A DNA stretch of 64,000 bases. Source: JAWKVD01 sp041398225. GTDB lineage: Bacteria; Pseudomonadota; Alphaproteobacteria; Caulobacterales; Hyphomonadaceae. Of the stretch, positions 40,410-50,061 are shown piece by piece. The stretch covers positions 51,664 through 115,663 of the forward strand of contig JAWKVD010000011.1 in NCBI GenBank assembly GCA_041398225.1, given 5' to 3'. Each line of letters begins with the position of its first letter. Position 1 is the stretch's first letter. The notes beneath the pieces are model-generated. The model was not told the origin of the DNA and made no database searches. It saw only the letters and a program-made list of their open reading frames with translations. A program made the translations under genes and the position numbers.

Positions 40410-43400
40410 CAAAGAGGTTCCTTGCGCCCAGACGCAGACGGGTCGGCGAAGATGTATCGCGTCCCACCGTGTATTGCACATAGAGGTTATGCGTCTGGTA
40501 GCTGTCGATGATCCAGCGCTGGCCCGAACCGTTCACGATGCCCGGGTCCTCGACGTCGCCGACAAAGGAGGTGAACCAGCCGGCGGCGAACGGGCCCTTG
40601 TTCCAGTTCAGCGCGGCGCTGTAGCGCCATTCCGGACGTCCCCATTGCCGGACAAGGTCGCCCTCGCCGCCCACCGTCAGGAAGTCGGACGACAGAACCC
40701 CGGCCTCGATCGCCGCGTTGATGACGCCGCCAGGCGTCGAGACGTCCTGGAAGAACTTGTCCAGGTAAGCGGCGTTCACCCGGAGGGAGAAGTCGCCCCA
40801 CGCCGTGTCGTCGAGGTTGTAGTAGAGGCCGATGTCGACGCCCTCCACCTCGCGCTTGTCGAGGTTGTAGTAGTTGTCGTCGACGTAGAGAATTTCGCCG
40901 ACGGGATCGATGCCGGTGCCGGCGAAAGCGTCGATATCTTCCTGGCTCGGCGCGTCGCGCACCACGGCGGGGTTGGACGACCCCTGAGCGCGCAGCACCG
41001 CATCAAGCAGGATGTGGTTGTCGTCGCCGAAAATGCCGACGACGCCGTCCTGCTCGATGCGCCACCAGTCGGCGGTGAAGCTCAGCTCGCCGAATTCAGG
41101 CGGCAGGAAGGTCGCGTCAAACACGATGCCGGCGGTCAGGTTCTCGGATTCCTCCGGTTGGAGGTCGAGGCTGCCGCGACGGTTGGAGATCACCGACTGG
41201 GACTGGTCCGGGCAGGACGTGGTGTAGGAAGCGATCCGCCCCGCACGGTAATCGGCTTCGCAGCGAATGATGTCGGTGCGCGTGTTGGAGCGCTGGAGTC
41301 CGGTTTCAAACTGCTGCTGAAGGTTCGGCGCGCGGAAGCCCTGAGACCAGGCCGAGCGGACCATGAGGGCGTCGTTGAGACGCCAGGAGAGCGCCACCTT
41401 GGGCTTCGTCACGCTGCCGAAATAGTCGAAGTTCTCGTAGCGGGCCGCAAGCTGGAGTTCGACCTGCTGGGCGAGCGGGATGCCCATGTCGCGCGAGATC
41501 AGCGGCACCGCGAATTCGATCCAGGCCGATTCGACATTGCGCGAGCCGTTGGTGTCGCTGGACGGGCTGTTGCCCTGCAGATCGTTGGACTCAAGCCCGG
41601 AGATCATATCGACGAAGTTGACCGTGCCGTCCTGGCGCGGATCGCGATCGTCCTTGAAGGTCTCGCGGCGGACTTCGACGCCCGCGGCCATGCCGATATC
41701 GCCCGCCCAGATCGTGAACAGATCGGGCCGCGAGATCTTGGCGTCCCAGGAGGCCAGAGAGGTCGAGTTCTTCCGCGTGACCGGCACGGTGATGTAGTCG
41801 AGCGTCGCCCGGCTGGAAGGGGTGCAGTCGCCGGCCGTCGGGTCGCTCAGACACCCGCCGTTGAACGGGTTGTAGGCGTCGGGCGTGTCCCAGGAGAGCG
41901 CTTCCTGGAAGCGCGTGTTGGAGACGCGGTTGGTCGTGTCCGTGGTGTTGGCCTCGGTGTAGAGCAAGGCCGATTCCCAATCCCAGCCGCCGACGTCTCC
42001 CCGCAGGCCGGCGAGGATGCGTGTCGACAGGTTTTCGACTCCGAACCGCCGCGGGCCCGCGTCGACCGGGCGGTAGCCGACCAGCGTCACGTCGACGCCT
42101 TCGGCGGGACCGGAGAAGCCCGGCAGCCGGTTGACCGATCCCACCGGACCGAACGGGTTGTAGTAGTTGGACGCCGGAACAACGATGTCGACCGCGCCAA
42201 GCATGGGCGCGGACTCACGATAGCCGACCGAGTCCGCGAGGTAGACGCCCGCCTCGGTGAACAGTTCCGGTCCGCCCTCGAACTGGTGACGGAAGGTCGA
42301 GAACAGGTTGTAGCGGTCGACCCCGTTCTGGATGGTCGCCTGATCGTTCACATTGTAGCGCAGCGCGGTGTCGCGCGTGGAGCTGTCGTCCACGCACAGG
42401 CCGTTCGCAAGCGTCGTGAGACATCCCGGCAGCGTGTCCGGCTGGATGTGGAAACCGCCGCTGGCGTTGGTGACGCGAACGCCGTCCACGTAGAGCGGGT
42501 CGCCTGAATAGGTTTCGAAGCCGGCCCACGGCGAGGTTGTGGACGTGTTGCGGAAAGCGGTCGTGCTGCCGAAGCTTTCCGGGACGCGATAGGTGTTGTC
42601 GGCGTTGGCGGAGAAGTCACGTTCGCTGGCGAACACCGGATCGCGCGACAGATACGAGCCGAAAACCGACAGGTTCGACCGGCCGTCGTTGAAGGTCTGC
42701 CCCCACTGAAAATTGGCGGAGAATTCCTTGGAGTCGACGCCCTCCTCCATCTCCTCGCGCAGATCGATCGCGAAGCCGTCGAAGTCGGTCTTGAGCACGG
42801 TGTTGACGACGCCGGCGACGGCGTCGGCGCCGTAGATGGCGGATGCGCCGTCGAGCAGAACCTCGACGCGCGAGACGCCAGCCACCGGGATCGCATTGCT
42901 GTTGACGGTGACCACCGGCACGAGGTTCTCAGCCTGAGTGCCGGGGTGATTGACCATGCGGCGGCCGTTCAGCAGCACCAGCGTGTTGCCGGTGCCGAGC
43001 GCGCGCAGGTTGACCGAGGCGGTGTCGCCGCGCGCATCGTTGACGCTGCCGATGGTGCGGGAGGTGTTGAACGCCACATCGCCAAGCTGAGGGATCGACC
43101 GGAAGAGATCGTCGCCCGAGGTCGCGGCGATGGTGTCGATGTCGCGCTCGGAAACGACCGTCACCGGCAAGGCGTCCGTCGGCTGCGCGCCCTGAATCTG
43201 GGAGCCGACCACGACCACCACCTCGCGCTGCGGAGGCTGGGGCGGGGCCGGCGTGGGGGTCGGGGCGGCAACCTGCGGCGCGGGGCCGGAGACGTCCGGC
43301 TCGGCGGTCAGCGTCACGGTGCGGCCGTCATCCGCGACCACGGCGAGATTGACGTTGGTGAGATAGCTGTCGAGCGCCGCCCGGCAGTTCATCGCGCCCT

Positions 43401-43617
43401 TGAGCGCCGGCCCCATGCGGCCGAGCGAGGCGGCGTCGGCGACCAGCACCTGAATTCCGGCCTGGCGTCCCAATTCGGGCAAGCCTGTCCGCAGCGGCTG
43501 GGCGGCGATGTTGAAATTGCATTGTTCCGCGTTCGCGGCTCCCGCAAACGCGACGACACCGACCGAGGCCGACGCCAGAAGCAGGCCCCGGACAGCGTTC
43601 CGCAGAGCAAAGTTCAT
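40309..43617 (-). CDS. TonB-dependent receptor with N-terminal STN signalling domain
   Basis: 1102 residues. Signal peptide to about residue 30, then an STN domain (FNIAAQPLRTGLPELGRQAG, about 35-105), a proline-rich linker (PTPTPAPPQPPQRE), the plug domain and a 22-strand-type barrel ending in ASIRKSF with terminal Phe. STN domains pass receptor occupancy through FecR to an ECF sigma factor, and the genes for both lie directly upstream on the same strand. Energy for uptake would come from TonB-ExbBD, not encoded here. The ligand is unknown; the coupled M14 carboxypeptidase suggests a peptide, though iron chelates are not excluded. Confidence 0.95.
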   Translation of the reverse strand: MNFALRNAVRGLLLASASVGVVAFAGAANAEQCNFNIAAQPLRTGLPELGRQAGIQVLVADAASLGRMGPALKGAMNCRAALDSYLTNVNLAVVADDGRTVTLTAEPDVSGPAPQVAAPTPTPAPPQPPQREVVVVVGSQIQGAQPTDALPVTVVSERDIDTIAATSGDDLFRSIPQLGDVAFNTSRTIGSVNDARGDTASVNLRALGTGNTLVLLNGRRMVNHPGTQAENLVPVVTVNSNAIPVAGVSRVEVLLDGASAIYGADAVAGVVNTVLKTDFDGFAIDLREEMEEGVDSKEFSANFQWGQTFNDGRSNLSVFGSYLSRDPVFASERDFSANADNTYRVPESFGSTTAFRNTSTTSPWAGFETYSGDPLYVDGVRVTNASGGFHIQPDTLPGCLTTLANGLCVDDSSTRDTALRYNVNDQATIQNGVDRYNLFSTFRHQFEGGPELFTEAGVYLADSVGYRESAPMLGAVDIVVPASNYYNPFGPVGSVNRLPGFSGPAEGVDVTLVGYRPVDAGPRRFGVENLSTRILAGLRGDVGGWDWESALLYTEANTTDTTNRVSNTRFQEALSWDTPDAYNPFNGGCLSDPTAGDCTPSSRATLDYITVPVTRKNSTSLASWDAKISRPDLFTIWAGDIGMAAGVEVRRETFKDDRDPRQDGTVNFVDMISGLESNDLQGNSPSSDTNGSRNVESAWIEFAVPLISRDMGIPLAQQVELQLAARYENFDYFGSVTKPKVALSWRLNDALMVRSAWSQGFRAPNLQQQFETGLQRSNTRTDIIRCEADYRAGRIASYTTSCPDQSQSVISNRRGSLDLQPEESENLTAGIVFDATFLPPEFGELSFTADWWRIEQDGVVGIFGDDNHILLDAVLRAQGSSNPAVVRDAPSQEDIDAFAGTGIDPVGEILYVDDNYYNLDKREVEGVDIGLYYNLDDTAWGDFSLRVNAAYLDKFFQDVSTPGGVINAAIEAGVLSSDFLTVGGEGDLVRQWGRPEWRYSAALNWNKGPFAAGWFTSFVGDVEDPGIVNGSGQRWIIDSYQTHNLYVQYTVGRDTSSPTRLRLGARNLFDEEPPLADTNFGYLGDLHSPRGRSFYASIRKSF

Positions 43618-43669
43618 GGCAGATTCCTCTTTAAAATCGAGCCCATCGATGCGGTCCGCTGATCAGGCT

Positions 43670-44659
43670 TCAGAGGGGTTGATGCGCCGGCGAAACATTT
43701 CCGTCATCCGATGAGGAAGAAAGAATGATGGTGTTGCCAGTTTTCCGCACCTGAACGCCCAGCGCTATGCTCGCCGCCGCGGTGAAGGCGTCGACGTCCG
43801 TGGCCCGGAACCAGCCGACAATGCGCTTTTCCGCAAGATCATCGCCATCGATGACCAGCTGAACCCCATTATAGCGATTGAACTCCTCCGCGGCTTCGCG
43901 AAGCGAGCGCCCCTCAAGGGCGATCATGCCGGTTCGCCAGGCCAGCCGCCCCTCGATCTCCGAGGTCGGCGAGAGCGTGACCTCCGGCTCGGCCGTCGCC
44001 GGAAGTGAGACGCGCCGCCCGGCGCTTACCTTAACGGCAGAGCGATCCGGCGTGTCCTCTCGCCAGGCCTCGACCGTTCCTTCGGTGACGATCACCTCGA
44101 AATCATCGCCATAGCGACGAACCGAGAAGGAGGTTCCCACCGCCCGCACCCGAACGGGGCCAGAACGCACCACAAAAGGTCGTGAAGGATCGTGTTCGAC
44201 GTCGAACCACGCCTCGCCCGACTGGAGGTCGATGTTCCGGCTGGCGGCGTCCATGCTGACGTCGAGCACGGTGGAGGTGTTGAGCGCTGCGCGAGACCCG
44301 TCGGCGAGCGGCGCCCAGCGAATCTCCCCAACCGCTGTCCGGAGACTTCCACGGCCGTCCAGCCAGACCTTCCACCCAAACCCGGCGGCGCCAACCGAGA
44401 CCGCAAGGCCGGCGGCGGCCGCGATCAGGGCCCGCCGCGAGGTTCCCGACGCCTGACGCGCGGCGAAGGTGTGGCCCAGCGCCCGGCCTCGATCGGCCAA
44501 TCGCCACGCCGACAGGGCGCGGTAATAGGCCCCTGCATGGCGGGGATCTTCAGCGGCCCAGATTTCGAGCTGCGGCGCCAGCGCGGGATCGGAATCGACG
44601 CGAACGACCCACTCAGCCGCCTCGCGTTCGATCTCTTCGGCGGACTTTCTGTCGCTCAT
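43670..44659 (-). CDS. FecR-family anti-sigma / signal-transfer protein
   Basis: 329 residues. A DUF4880-type cytoplasmic N-terminus (AAEWVVRVDSDPALAPQLEIW, about 13-60) is followed by a membrane helix (ALIAAAAGLAVSVGAAGFGW, about 77-96), the periplasmic FecR domain (GEIRWAPLADGSRAALNTST, AWFDVEHDPSRPFVVR) and a C-terminal STN-like domain (LREAAEEFNRYNGVQLVIDG) that should meet the receptor STN domain. It would hold the ECF sigma factor until the receptor signals. Its start overlaps the sigma gene end by 47 bases. Confidence 0.94.
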   Translation of the reverse strand: MSDRKSAEEIEREAAEWVVRVDSDPALAPQLEIWAAEDPRHAGAYYRALSAWRLADRGRALGHTFAARQASGTSRRALIAAAAGLAVSVGAAGFGWKVWLDGRGSLRTAVGEIRWAPLADGSRAALNTSTVLDVSMDAASRNIDLQSGEAWFDVEHDPSRPFVVRSGPVRVRAVGTSFSVRRYGDDFEVIVTEGTVEAWREDTPDRSAVKVSAGRRVSLPATAEPEVTLSPTSEIEGRLAWRTGMIALEGRSLREAAEEFNRYNGVQLVIDGDDLAEKRIVGWFRATDVDAFTAAASIALGVQVRKTGNTIILSSSSDDGNVSPAHQPL

Positions 44660-45242
44660 GCGTCCCCGCCAGATCCGGGGAGTTTCCGCCCGCCTCGCCG
44701 CGCGCGAGACGATCCAGCAGCAGTCTCAACCCTTTTACCATCTGTTTTTCCACGGTATTTTCCGAAATTCCAAGCCGTCGAGCGACCTCCTTTTGCGGCA
44801 GGGCATGCACCTTTCGCAGGACGAACACCTGACGGCATCTGTTCGGTAGCTCCTCTATCAGCTTGCTGACGCGCGCCAGTTCGATGCGCCCGAACGCGAC
44901 GCGCTCCGTGGAGGGCGCATCATCTTCGATGCGCAGGCGCTCGATTTCCGCCATGGCGTCGACGCGAACGATGCGCGCCCGGCGAAAATGCTCCAGCGCC
45001 AGATTGCGTACGGTGGCGAAGAAATATGCCCGTCCGTTCTGCACCTGCGTGCATCCGGGCGAAGCCGCGATGCGCGCATACGCCTCCTGAATCAGGTCGT
45101 CGGGATCCAGCACGCTCAACCCCGACCGACGCAGCCAGGCGCGCACGTCCGCCTCGTGAGGCAGGACGTTGGCGGACAGCCACGCAATGACGGAATCGTC
45201 TGGAATCTTCAGCCCTCCCCGACTGCCGGCGTCGGTCCGCAA
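44613..45242 (-). CDS. ECF RNA polymerase sigma factor, FecI type
   Basis: 209 residues when read from TTG 45242. Region 2 is seen in DPDDLIQEAYARIAA and the YFFATVRNLALEHFRRARI stretch; region 4 in LPNRCRQVFVLRKVHALPQKE and RRLGISENTVEKQ. FecI-like sigma factors direct RNA polymerase to genes of the cognate receptor. The start is uncertain: TTG 45242 lacks a clear ribosome-binding site, while a GGGGAGG lies a little downstream near codon 9-10. The long overlap with fecR suggests coupled translation and a fixed sigma to anti-sigma ratio. Confidence 0.9.
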   Translation of the reverse strand: MRTDAGSRGGLKIPDDSVIAWLSANVLPHEADVRAWLRRSGLSVLDPDDLIQEAYARIAASPGCTQVQNGRAYFFATVRNLALEHFRRARIVRVDAMAEIERLRIEDDAPSTERVAFGRIELARVSKLIEELPNRCRQVFVLRKVHALPQKEVARRLGISENTVEKQMVKGLRLLLDRLARGEAGGNSPDLAGTHERQKVRRRDRTRGG

Positions 45243-45681
45243 GCGATGGGGCCGACCGGCGAAGTCGCCGACATCAAGACCCGAAAGTCAATCGCCGAGG
45301 AAAACGGCGCCGATCATCAGCGCGGCCGGCGGGGAGACTTGCCGCCGAAGCGCTCCGGTTCGCCGGATTTCGCGGCGCCCGGGGAGCGCCGGCCTCCGTA
45401 AACACGCGGCCTCACGGCGAATTGACCATGTGTGCGCGGCATCTCACCGCCCCGGCGTTGACCCGGAATCAAGCTCGGCGACGTAATCAGCCTAGAGCAT
45501 TCGTAACACTCATGCGCTAAATACTGTTCGCGTGCGTTCTTGGTGAATCATTCGCCTCGCTTTCTTAAGCCAGCGAGAAACGACGGATTGACCGCGGGAC
45601 GGCGTTTCTCGCGCAGCACGTACGCACATGAGTATCGCCGGACCGCACGTCCGGCTGACCGCCGAGTTTGGAGTTATGCGC
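45243..45681. other. Divergent control region between the sigma factor and the RND operon
   Basis: About 440 bases without a supported gene. It holds the inverted repeat at 45573-45612 (separate entry). A possible but poor promoter for the RND unit is TTGGTG near 45540 with TCTTAA 17 bases on. I could not find a convincing ECF-type promoter for the sigma-fecR operon. Confidence 0.6.
45573..45612. promoter_or_regulatory. Perfect 10-bp inverted repeat before the RND efflux operon
   Basis: GCGAGAAACG (45573-45582) and CGTTTCTCGC (45603-45612) are exact inverted copies separated by 20 bases, about 70 bases before the adaptor start. Arm centres are 30 bases apart, about three helical turns, which suits two dimer contacts or a looped repressor; a leader hairpin is also possible. 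Confidence 0.55.
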
Positions 45682-46860
45682 ATGGTCTGGACGAGACCGA
45701 AATTCATCGCTGCGGCGACCCTGGCCGGGATCGTCGTCGCGGGAACCGTCGGCTATGTCGCGACGCGCGCGCCCGACGAGGGCGGCAAGCCGGCGGCGGC
45801 GGCCGCAGCGGGCGGTCCCGGCCGCGGAGGACCGGGCCGGGGCGGCCCGACCAAGATTGTCGCCGTGCCGGCGGTGGAGCGCGAATTCGCCCTCAAGATC
45901 GAAGCGCTGGGTTCGCTTGAGCCGCGAGAACGCGTCGAGCTGACCGCGAACACCCCGGACCGGGTGACGGGCGTCTATTTCGAGGACGGCCAACGCGTGA
46001 AGAAGGGCGCGGTTCTGGTTCGCCTGGTCAATGACGAGGAACAGGCGCTTCTGGACGCCTCCAAGGCTTCTCTGGAGGACGCCGACCGGGTTCTGGAGCG
46101 CAACCAAAGGCTGTACGCCGAAGGCGCCGTCTCGACGCTCGAATACCAGCGCTCGCAACGCGACCGCGACAGCGCCGCCGCGACGGTGCGCTCGCTGGAG
46201 GCGAGGCTCGCCGACCGCGTGGTCCGCGCCCCGTTCAACGGCGTGCTGGGCTTCAGAAAGATCTCCAACGGCGCTTATGTTTCGCCCGGCCAGGTGGTGG
46301 CGACGCTGATCGACGACAGCGAAATGAGGCTGGAGTTCACCGTTCCTTCTATCCACCTCAACGAGCTGAAAGAAGGCCTGCAGCTGACCGCGCGCACGGA
46401 CGACATGCCCGGACGCGAGTTCAACGGCACGCTGACCAGCATCGACAACGCCATCGACCCGGTCACCCGTTCGGTGAAGGCGCGCGCGACGCTGCCGAAC
46501 ACGGACGGCGAGTTGAAGACCGGCATGTTCATGACCGTCGACCTGCGCACGGAGCCGCGAACCTCGCTTTCGGCCCCGGAGATTGCGGTGGTCGCTGAAG
46601 GCGCCAAGACGTTCGTCTACATCGCCGACACGAGCGCGGAGCCGGCTGTGGCGCGCAAGCAGGAGGTGACGCTCGGCGCGCGCGAGAAAGGCGTGGTCGA
46701 GGTCCTGAGCGGACTGACCGCCGGCGATCTCGTGGTGACCGACGGGGTGCTGAAGCTGCGCCCCAACGCGCCGGTACAGGTGCAGGCCGAACCGCCCCCG
46801 CAAGGCTCTGCGCTGGCCGAGGGCGACCTGCCGGGCGGCAACACCGCCATGAGGCAATAG
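45682..46860 (+). CDS. RND efflux periplasmic adaptor subunit
   Basis: 392 residues from ATG 45682, eight bases after GGAG; in-frame ATGs at 45676 and 45628 are alternatives. A membrane anchor (FIAAATLAGIVVAGTVGYVA) leads into a G/P/R-rich linker (GGPGRGGPGRGG), then the adaptor fold: lipoyl half-motifs (TANTPDRVTGVYFEDGQRV, and RVVRAPFNGVLGFRKISNG) around a short hairpin, the barrel (DMPGREFNGTLTSIDNAIDP) and a membrane-proximal end. It would link the RND pump to an outer-membrane channel. Four bases separate it from the pump gene. Confidence 0.94.
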   Translation: MVWTRPKFIAAATLAGIVVAGTVGYVATRAPDEGGKPAAAAAAGGPGRGGPGRGGPTKIVAVPAVEREFALKIEALGSLEPRERVELTANTPDRVTGVYFEDGQRVKKGAVLVRLVNDEEQALLDASKASLEDADRVLERNQRLYAEGAVSTLEYQRSQRDRDSAAATVRSLEARLADRVVRAPFNGVLGFRKISNGAYVSPGQVVATLIDDSEMRLEFTVPSIHLNELKEGLQLTARTDDMPGREFNGTLTSIDNAIDPVTRSVKARATLPNTDGELKTGMFMTVDLRTEPRTSLSAPEIAVVAEGAKTFVYIADTSAEPAVARKQEVTLGAREKGVVEVLSGLTAGDLVVTDGVLKLRPNAPVQVQAEPPPQGSALAEGDLPGGNTAMRQ

Positions 46861-46864
46861 CGGA

Positions 46865-49800
46865 ATGCTGATCTCAGACGTCTCGATCAAGCGGCCGGTG
46901 TTCGCATCGGTCATCGGCCTACTGCTGATCGCCATCGGGCTGGTTTCCTACTCTCGCCTGTCGCTGCGCGAATATCCGGACATCGACCCGCCCATCGTTT
47001 CGATCCGCACCACCTATCCGGGCGCATCCGCGAACGTGGTGGAGTCCCGGATCACCGAAGTGATCGAAGACCGCATTTCGGGCGTCGAGGGCATCAGCTT
47101 CATCAACTCGACCTCGGTCGACGGCGCGTCGAACATCACGATCGAATTCGACGTTTCGCGCGACATCGACAGCGCAGCCAATGACGTGCGCGACCGCGTT
47201 TCGGGAATTCTCAGGCAACTTCCGCAGGAAGCGGACCCGCCGGACGTTCAGAAAGCCGATGCGGGCGAGGAAGTCGTTCTCTGGATGAACCTCCAGAGCG
47301 ACACGCTGTCGCCGATCGAGATGACGGACTACGCCGAACGATATCTCGTGGACCGCTTCTCCTCGATCGACGGCGTCGCCCGCGTGCAGCTGGGCGGCGA
47401 ACGCGCGCCGGTCATGAAGGTGTGGCTCGACCGACGCGCCATGGCGGCGCGCAACCTCGCCGTCAGCGACATCGAGAACGCGGTCCGCACGGAGAACGTC
47501 GAGCTGCCGGCGGGAAGTCTCGAATCCCAGGATCTGATGTTCACGGCCAGGGTCGACCGGCCCTTCCGGACCCCGGAGCAGTTTCGGCAACTCGTGATCG
47601 CGAAGGGCGCGAACGGCGACACCGTGCGCCTCGGCGATATCGCGCGGGTCGAGTTGGGCGCCGAGGAAGATCGAAACATCTTCCGAGGCAACGGCCAGCA
47701 GATGCTCGGCATCGGCATCGTCAAGCAATCGACGGCCAACGTCGTGCAGGTGGCGCGCGACGCCCGCAAGCGGCTTGAAGAGGTCAACGCCAACCTGCCG
47801 GAAGGCATGTCGCTGCAGGTCAACATGGACGGCGCGGTGTTCGTCGAGGCTTCGATCCACGAAGTGTTCGTCACGCTGGGGATCGCGGTGGTGCTGGTGG
47901 TCGGCGTGATCTTCCTGTTCCTCGGATCATGGCGCGCGACGATCATTCCGGCGATCACCGTTCCGGTTTCGCTGATCGCGACGTTCACCGTGCTCTACGC
48001 GATGGGCCTGTCCATCAACCTCCTAACCCTGCTCGCCCTCGTGATGGCCATCGGTCTGGTGGTCGACGATGCGATCGTGGTGCTTGAGAACATTCACCGG
48101 CGGATGGAGGAACTGGGCGAGACGCCTCTGGTCGCCGCCTATCGCGGAACGCGGCAGGTGGGCTTCGCCGTCGTCGCCACGACGCTGGTCCTGATCTCGG
48201 TGTTCGTGCCCATCACCTTCATGCAGGGCCAGATGGGGCGGCTGTTCACGGAATTCGCCATCGCGATGGCGGCGGCCGTCGCATTCTCGATGCTGGTGGC
48301 GTTGACGATATCGCCCATGCTGTCCTCGAAGCTGTTGAAGGCCCATAAGAAGGGCGATGGGGACGAAGGGTTCACCGGCAAGGTCGACGCCGCCTTCGCA
48401 CGCGTACGCAGGGGCTATTCCTGGGTCTACGACCAGACGGTCCATCGCCCGATCGCGGTCGGCTTGAGCCTGGCGGCGGTGCTCGCCGGATGCTGGTTCC
48501 TGTTCAAGGCCATTCCGGGCGAATACGTGCCGCAGGAAGATCGCGGACAGTTCATGATCGCGATCAATGCGCCGGAAGGCGCCTCGTTCAACTACACGTC
48601 CGAATACATCAACCAGATCGAAGCCAAGCTGCTGGGGATGATCGGCAATGGCGAAGTGGAGCGCGTGGTCGTGCGCTCTCCGGGGTTTGGCGGAGGCGGC
48701 AGCTTCAACTCCGGCATGGCGATGGTGCTGCTGACGGACTGGAGCGCGCGTCGCAACGGCTTCGACATCATGAACGAGATCAACGCCCAGATGCAGCAGT
48801 ATCCGGGGGTGCGCGCATTCGCGAATATGCGTTCCGCGTTCCGCGGCTCCGGACAGCCGATACAATTCGTGATCGGCGGTCCGTCCTATGAAAAGCTGGT
48901 GGAATGGCGCGACCTGTTCATCGACGCGCTGAACAAGGACAATCCCGGCATCAGCAATATCGACTGGGACTACAAGGAAACGCAGCAGCAATACCGCATC
49001 GTGACCAATTACGAGCGCGCGGCGGACCTCGGCGTTTCGGTCCGGGAGATCGGCTCGACGCTGCAGACCATGCTGGGCTCCAAGCGCATCGGCACCTACA
49101 TCGACAATGGCGAAGAACGCTATGTGGTGTTTGAGGGCGAACGCTCGGAGCAGGCGACGCCGACCGACGTTCAGAACATCTATGTACGCTCCAGCCGCAC
49201 CAAGGAGCTGATCCCGCTTTCGAACCTGGTCTCCATCGAACCGATGGCCGACAGCCGGCGGCTCAACCGCTACAACCGCGTGCGCTCCATCACCATAACC
49301 GCCAACCTCAACCCGGGCGTCTCGCTCGGCGCGGCGCTCGACAGAATGGAGCAGATCGCGCGCGACACCCTGCCCGACGAAGTGCAGATCGACTACAAGG
49401 GGCAGTCGCTTGACTACAAGCGCGCCGGATCGTCGATCGCCTTCGTGTTCGGGTTCGGCATCCTGGTGGTGTTTCTGGTTCTGGCGGCGCAGTTCGAGAG
49501 CTGGATCCACCCGTTCGTCATCATGTTGTGCGTGCCGGCGACCGTCGGCGGAGGAATGCTGGGCGTTTGGCTGACCGGCAACACGCTCAACATCTACAGT
49601 CAGATCGGCCTGATCATGCTGGTCGGTCTCGCCGCCAAGAACGGGATTCTGATCGTCGAATTCGCCAACCAGCTGCGCGACCAGGGCCGACCGTTCGACG
49701 AAGCGCTCAAGGAAGCCTCGCTCACCCGGTTCCGCCCCATCATCATGACCAGCCTCACGGCCGTCGCGGGCGCGATTCCGCTCATCTTCTCCAGCGGGGC

Positions 49801-49996
49801 CGGCGCGGAAACGCGTTCGGTCATCGGCGTGACGATCCTGTTCGGCGTGCTGGCCGCGATGCTGGTGACGCTGGTGATCGTGCCCGCCGCCTACTCGCTG
49901 CTCGCACGCGGGACGGGGTCGCCGCTCGATGTCGAGCGCAGGCTGCGGCAGGAAGAGCGCGACCAGCCGATGGATGGGCTGTCTCCGGCGGAATAG
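46865..49996 (+). CDS. RND-family inner-membrane efflux pump
   Basis: 1043 residues, normal for HAE1-type RND pumps. It opens with ISDVSIKRPVFASVIGLLL, carries the paired aspartates of the proton relay in GLVVDDAIVVLENIHRRMEE, and the lysine in LVGLAAKNGILIVEFANQL. Two large periplasmic loops and twelve membrane segments are inferred from the usual duplicated layout. Such pumps drive out drugs, bile salts or metabolites with proton entry. No TolC-type gene follows, so the channel must come from elsewhere, possibly the NodT protein at 28689-30179. Confidence 0.96.
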   Translation: MLISDVSIKRPVFASVIGLLLIAIGLVSYSRLSLREYPDIDPPIVSIRTTYPGASANVVESRITEVIEDRISGVEGISFINSTSVDGASNITIEFDVSRDIDSAANDVRDRVSGILRQLPQEADPPDVQKADAGEEVVLWMNLQSDTLSPIEMTDYAERYLVDRFSSIDGVARVQLGGERAPVMKVWLDRRAMAARNLAVSDIENAVRTENVELPAGSLESQDLMFTARVDRPFRTPEQFRQLVIAKGANGDTVRLGDIARVELGAEEDRNIFRGNGQQMLGIGIVKQSTANVVQVARDARKRLEEVNANLPEGMSLQVNMDGAVFVEASIHEVFVTLGIAVVLVVGVIFLFLGSWRATIIPAITVPVSLIATFTVLYAMGLSINLLTLLALVMAIGLVVDDAIVVLENIHRRMEELGETPLVAAYRGTRQVGFAVVATTLVLISVFVPITFMQGQMGRLFTEFAIAMAAAVAFSMLVALTISPMLSSKLLKAHKKGDGDEGFTGKVDAAFARVRRGYSWVYDQTVHRPIAVGLSLAAVLAGCWFLFKAIPGEYVPQEDRGQFMIAINAPEGASFNYTSEYINQIEAKLLGMIGNGEVERVVVRSPGFGGGGSFNSGMAMVLLTDWSARRNGFDIMNEINAQMQQYPGVRAFANMRSAFRGSGQPIQFVIGGPSYEKLVEWRDLFIDALNKDNPGISNIDWDYKETQQQYRIVTNYERAADLGVSVREIGSTLQTMLGSKRIGTYIDNGEERYVVFEGERSEQATPTDVQNIYVRSSRTKELIPLSNLVSIEPMADSRRLNRYNRVRSITITANLNPGVSLGAALDRMEQIARDTLPDEVQIDYKGQSLDYKRAGSSIAFVFGFGILVVFLVLAAQFESWIHPFVIMLCVPATVGGGMLGVWLTGNTLNIYSQIGLIMLVGLAAKNGILIVEFANQLRDQGRPFDEALKEASLTRFRPIIMTSLTAVAGAIPLIFSSGAGAETRSVIGVTILFGVLAAMLVTLVIVPAAYSLLARGTGSPLDVERRLRQEERDQPMDGLSPAE

Positions 49997-50061
49997 TCCG
50001 AAACGCAATTCACTCGGCGCGCGAAGCGGTCTAGCTTCTCCTTAGTCTTCGGAGGCTGGAC

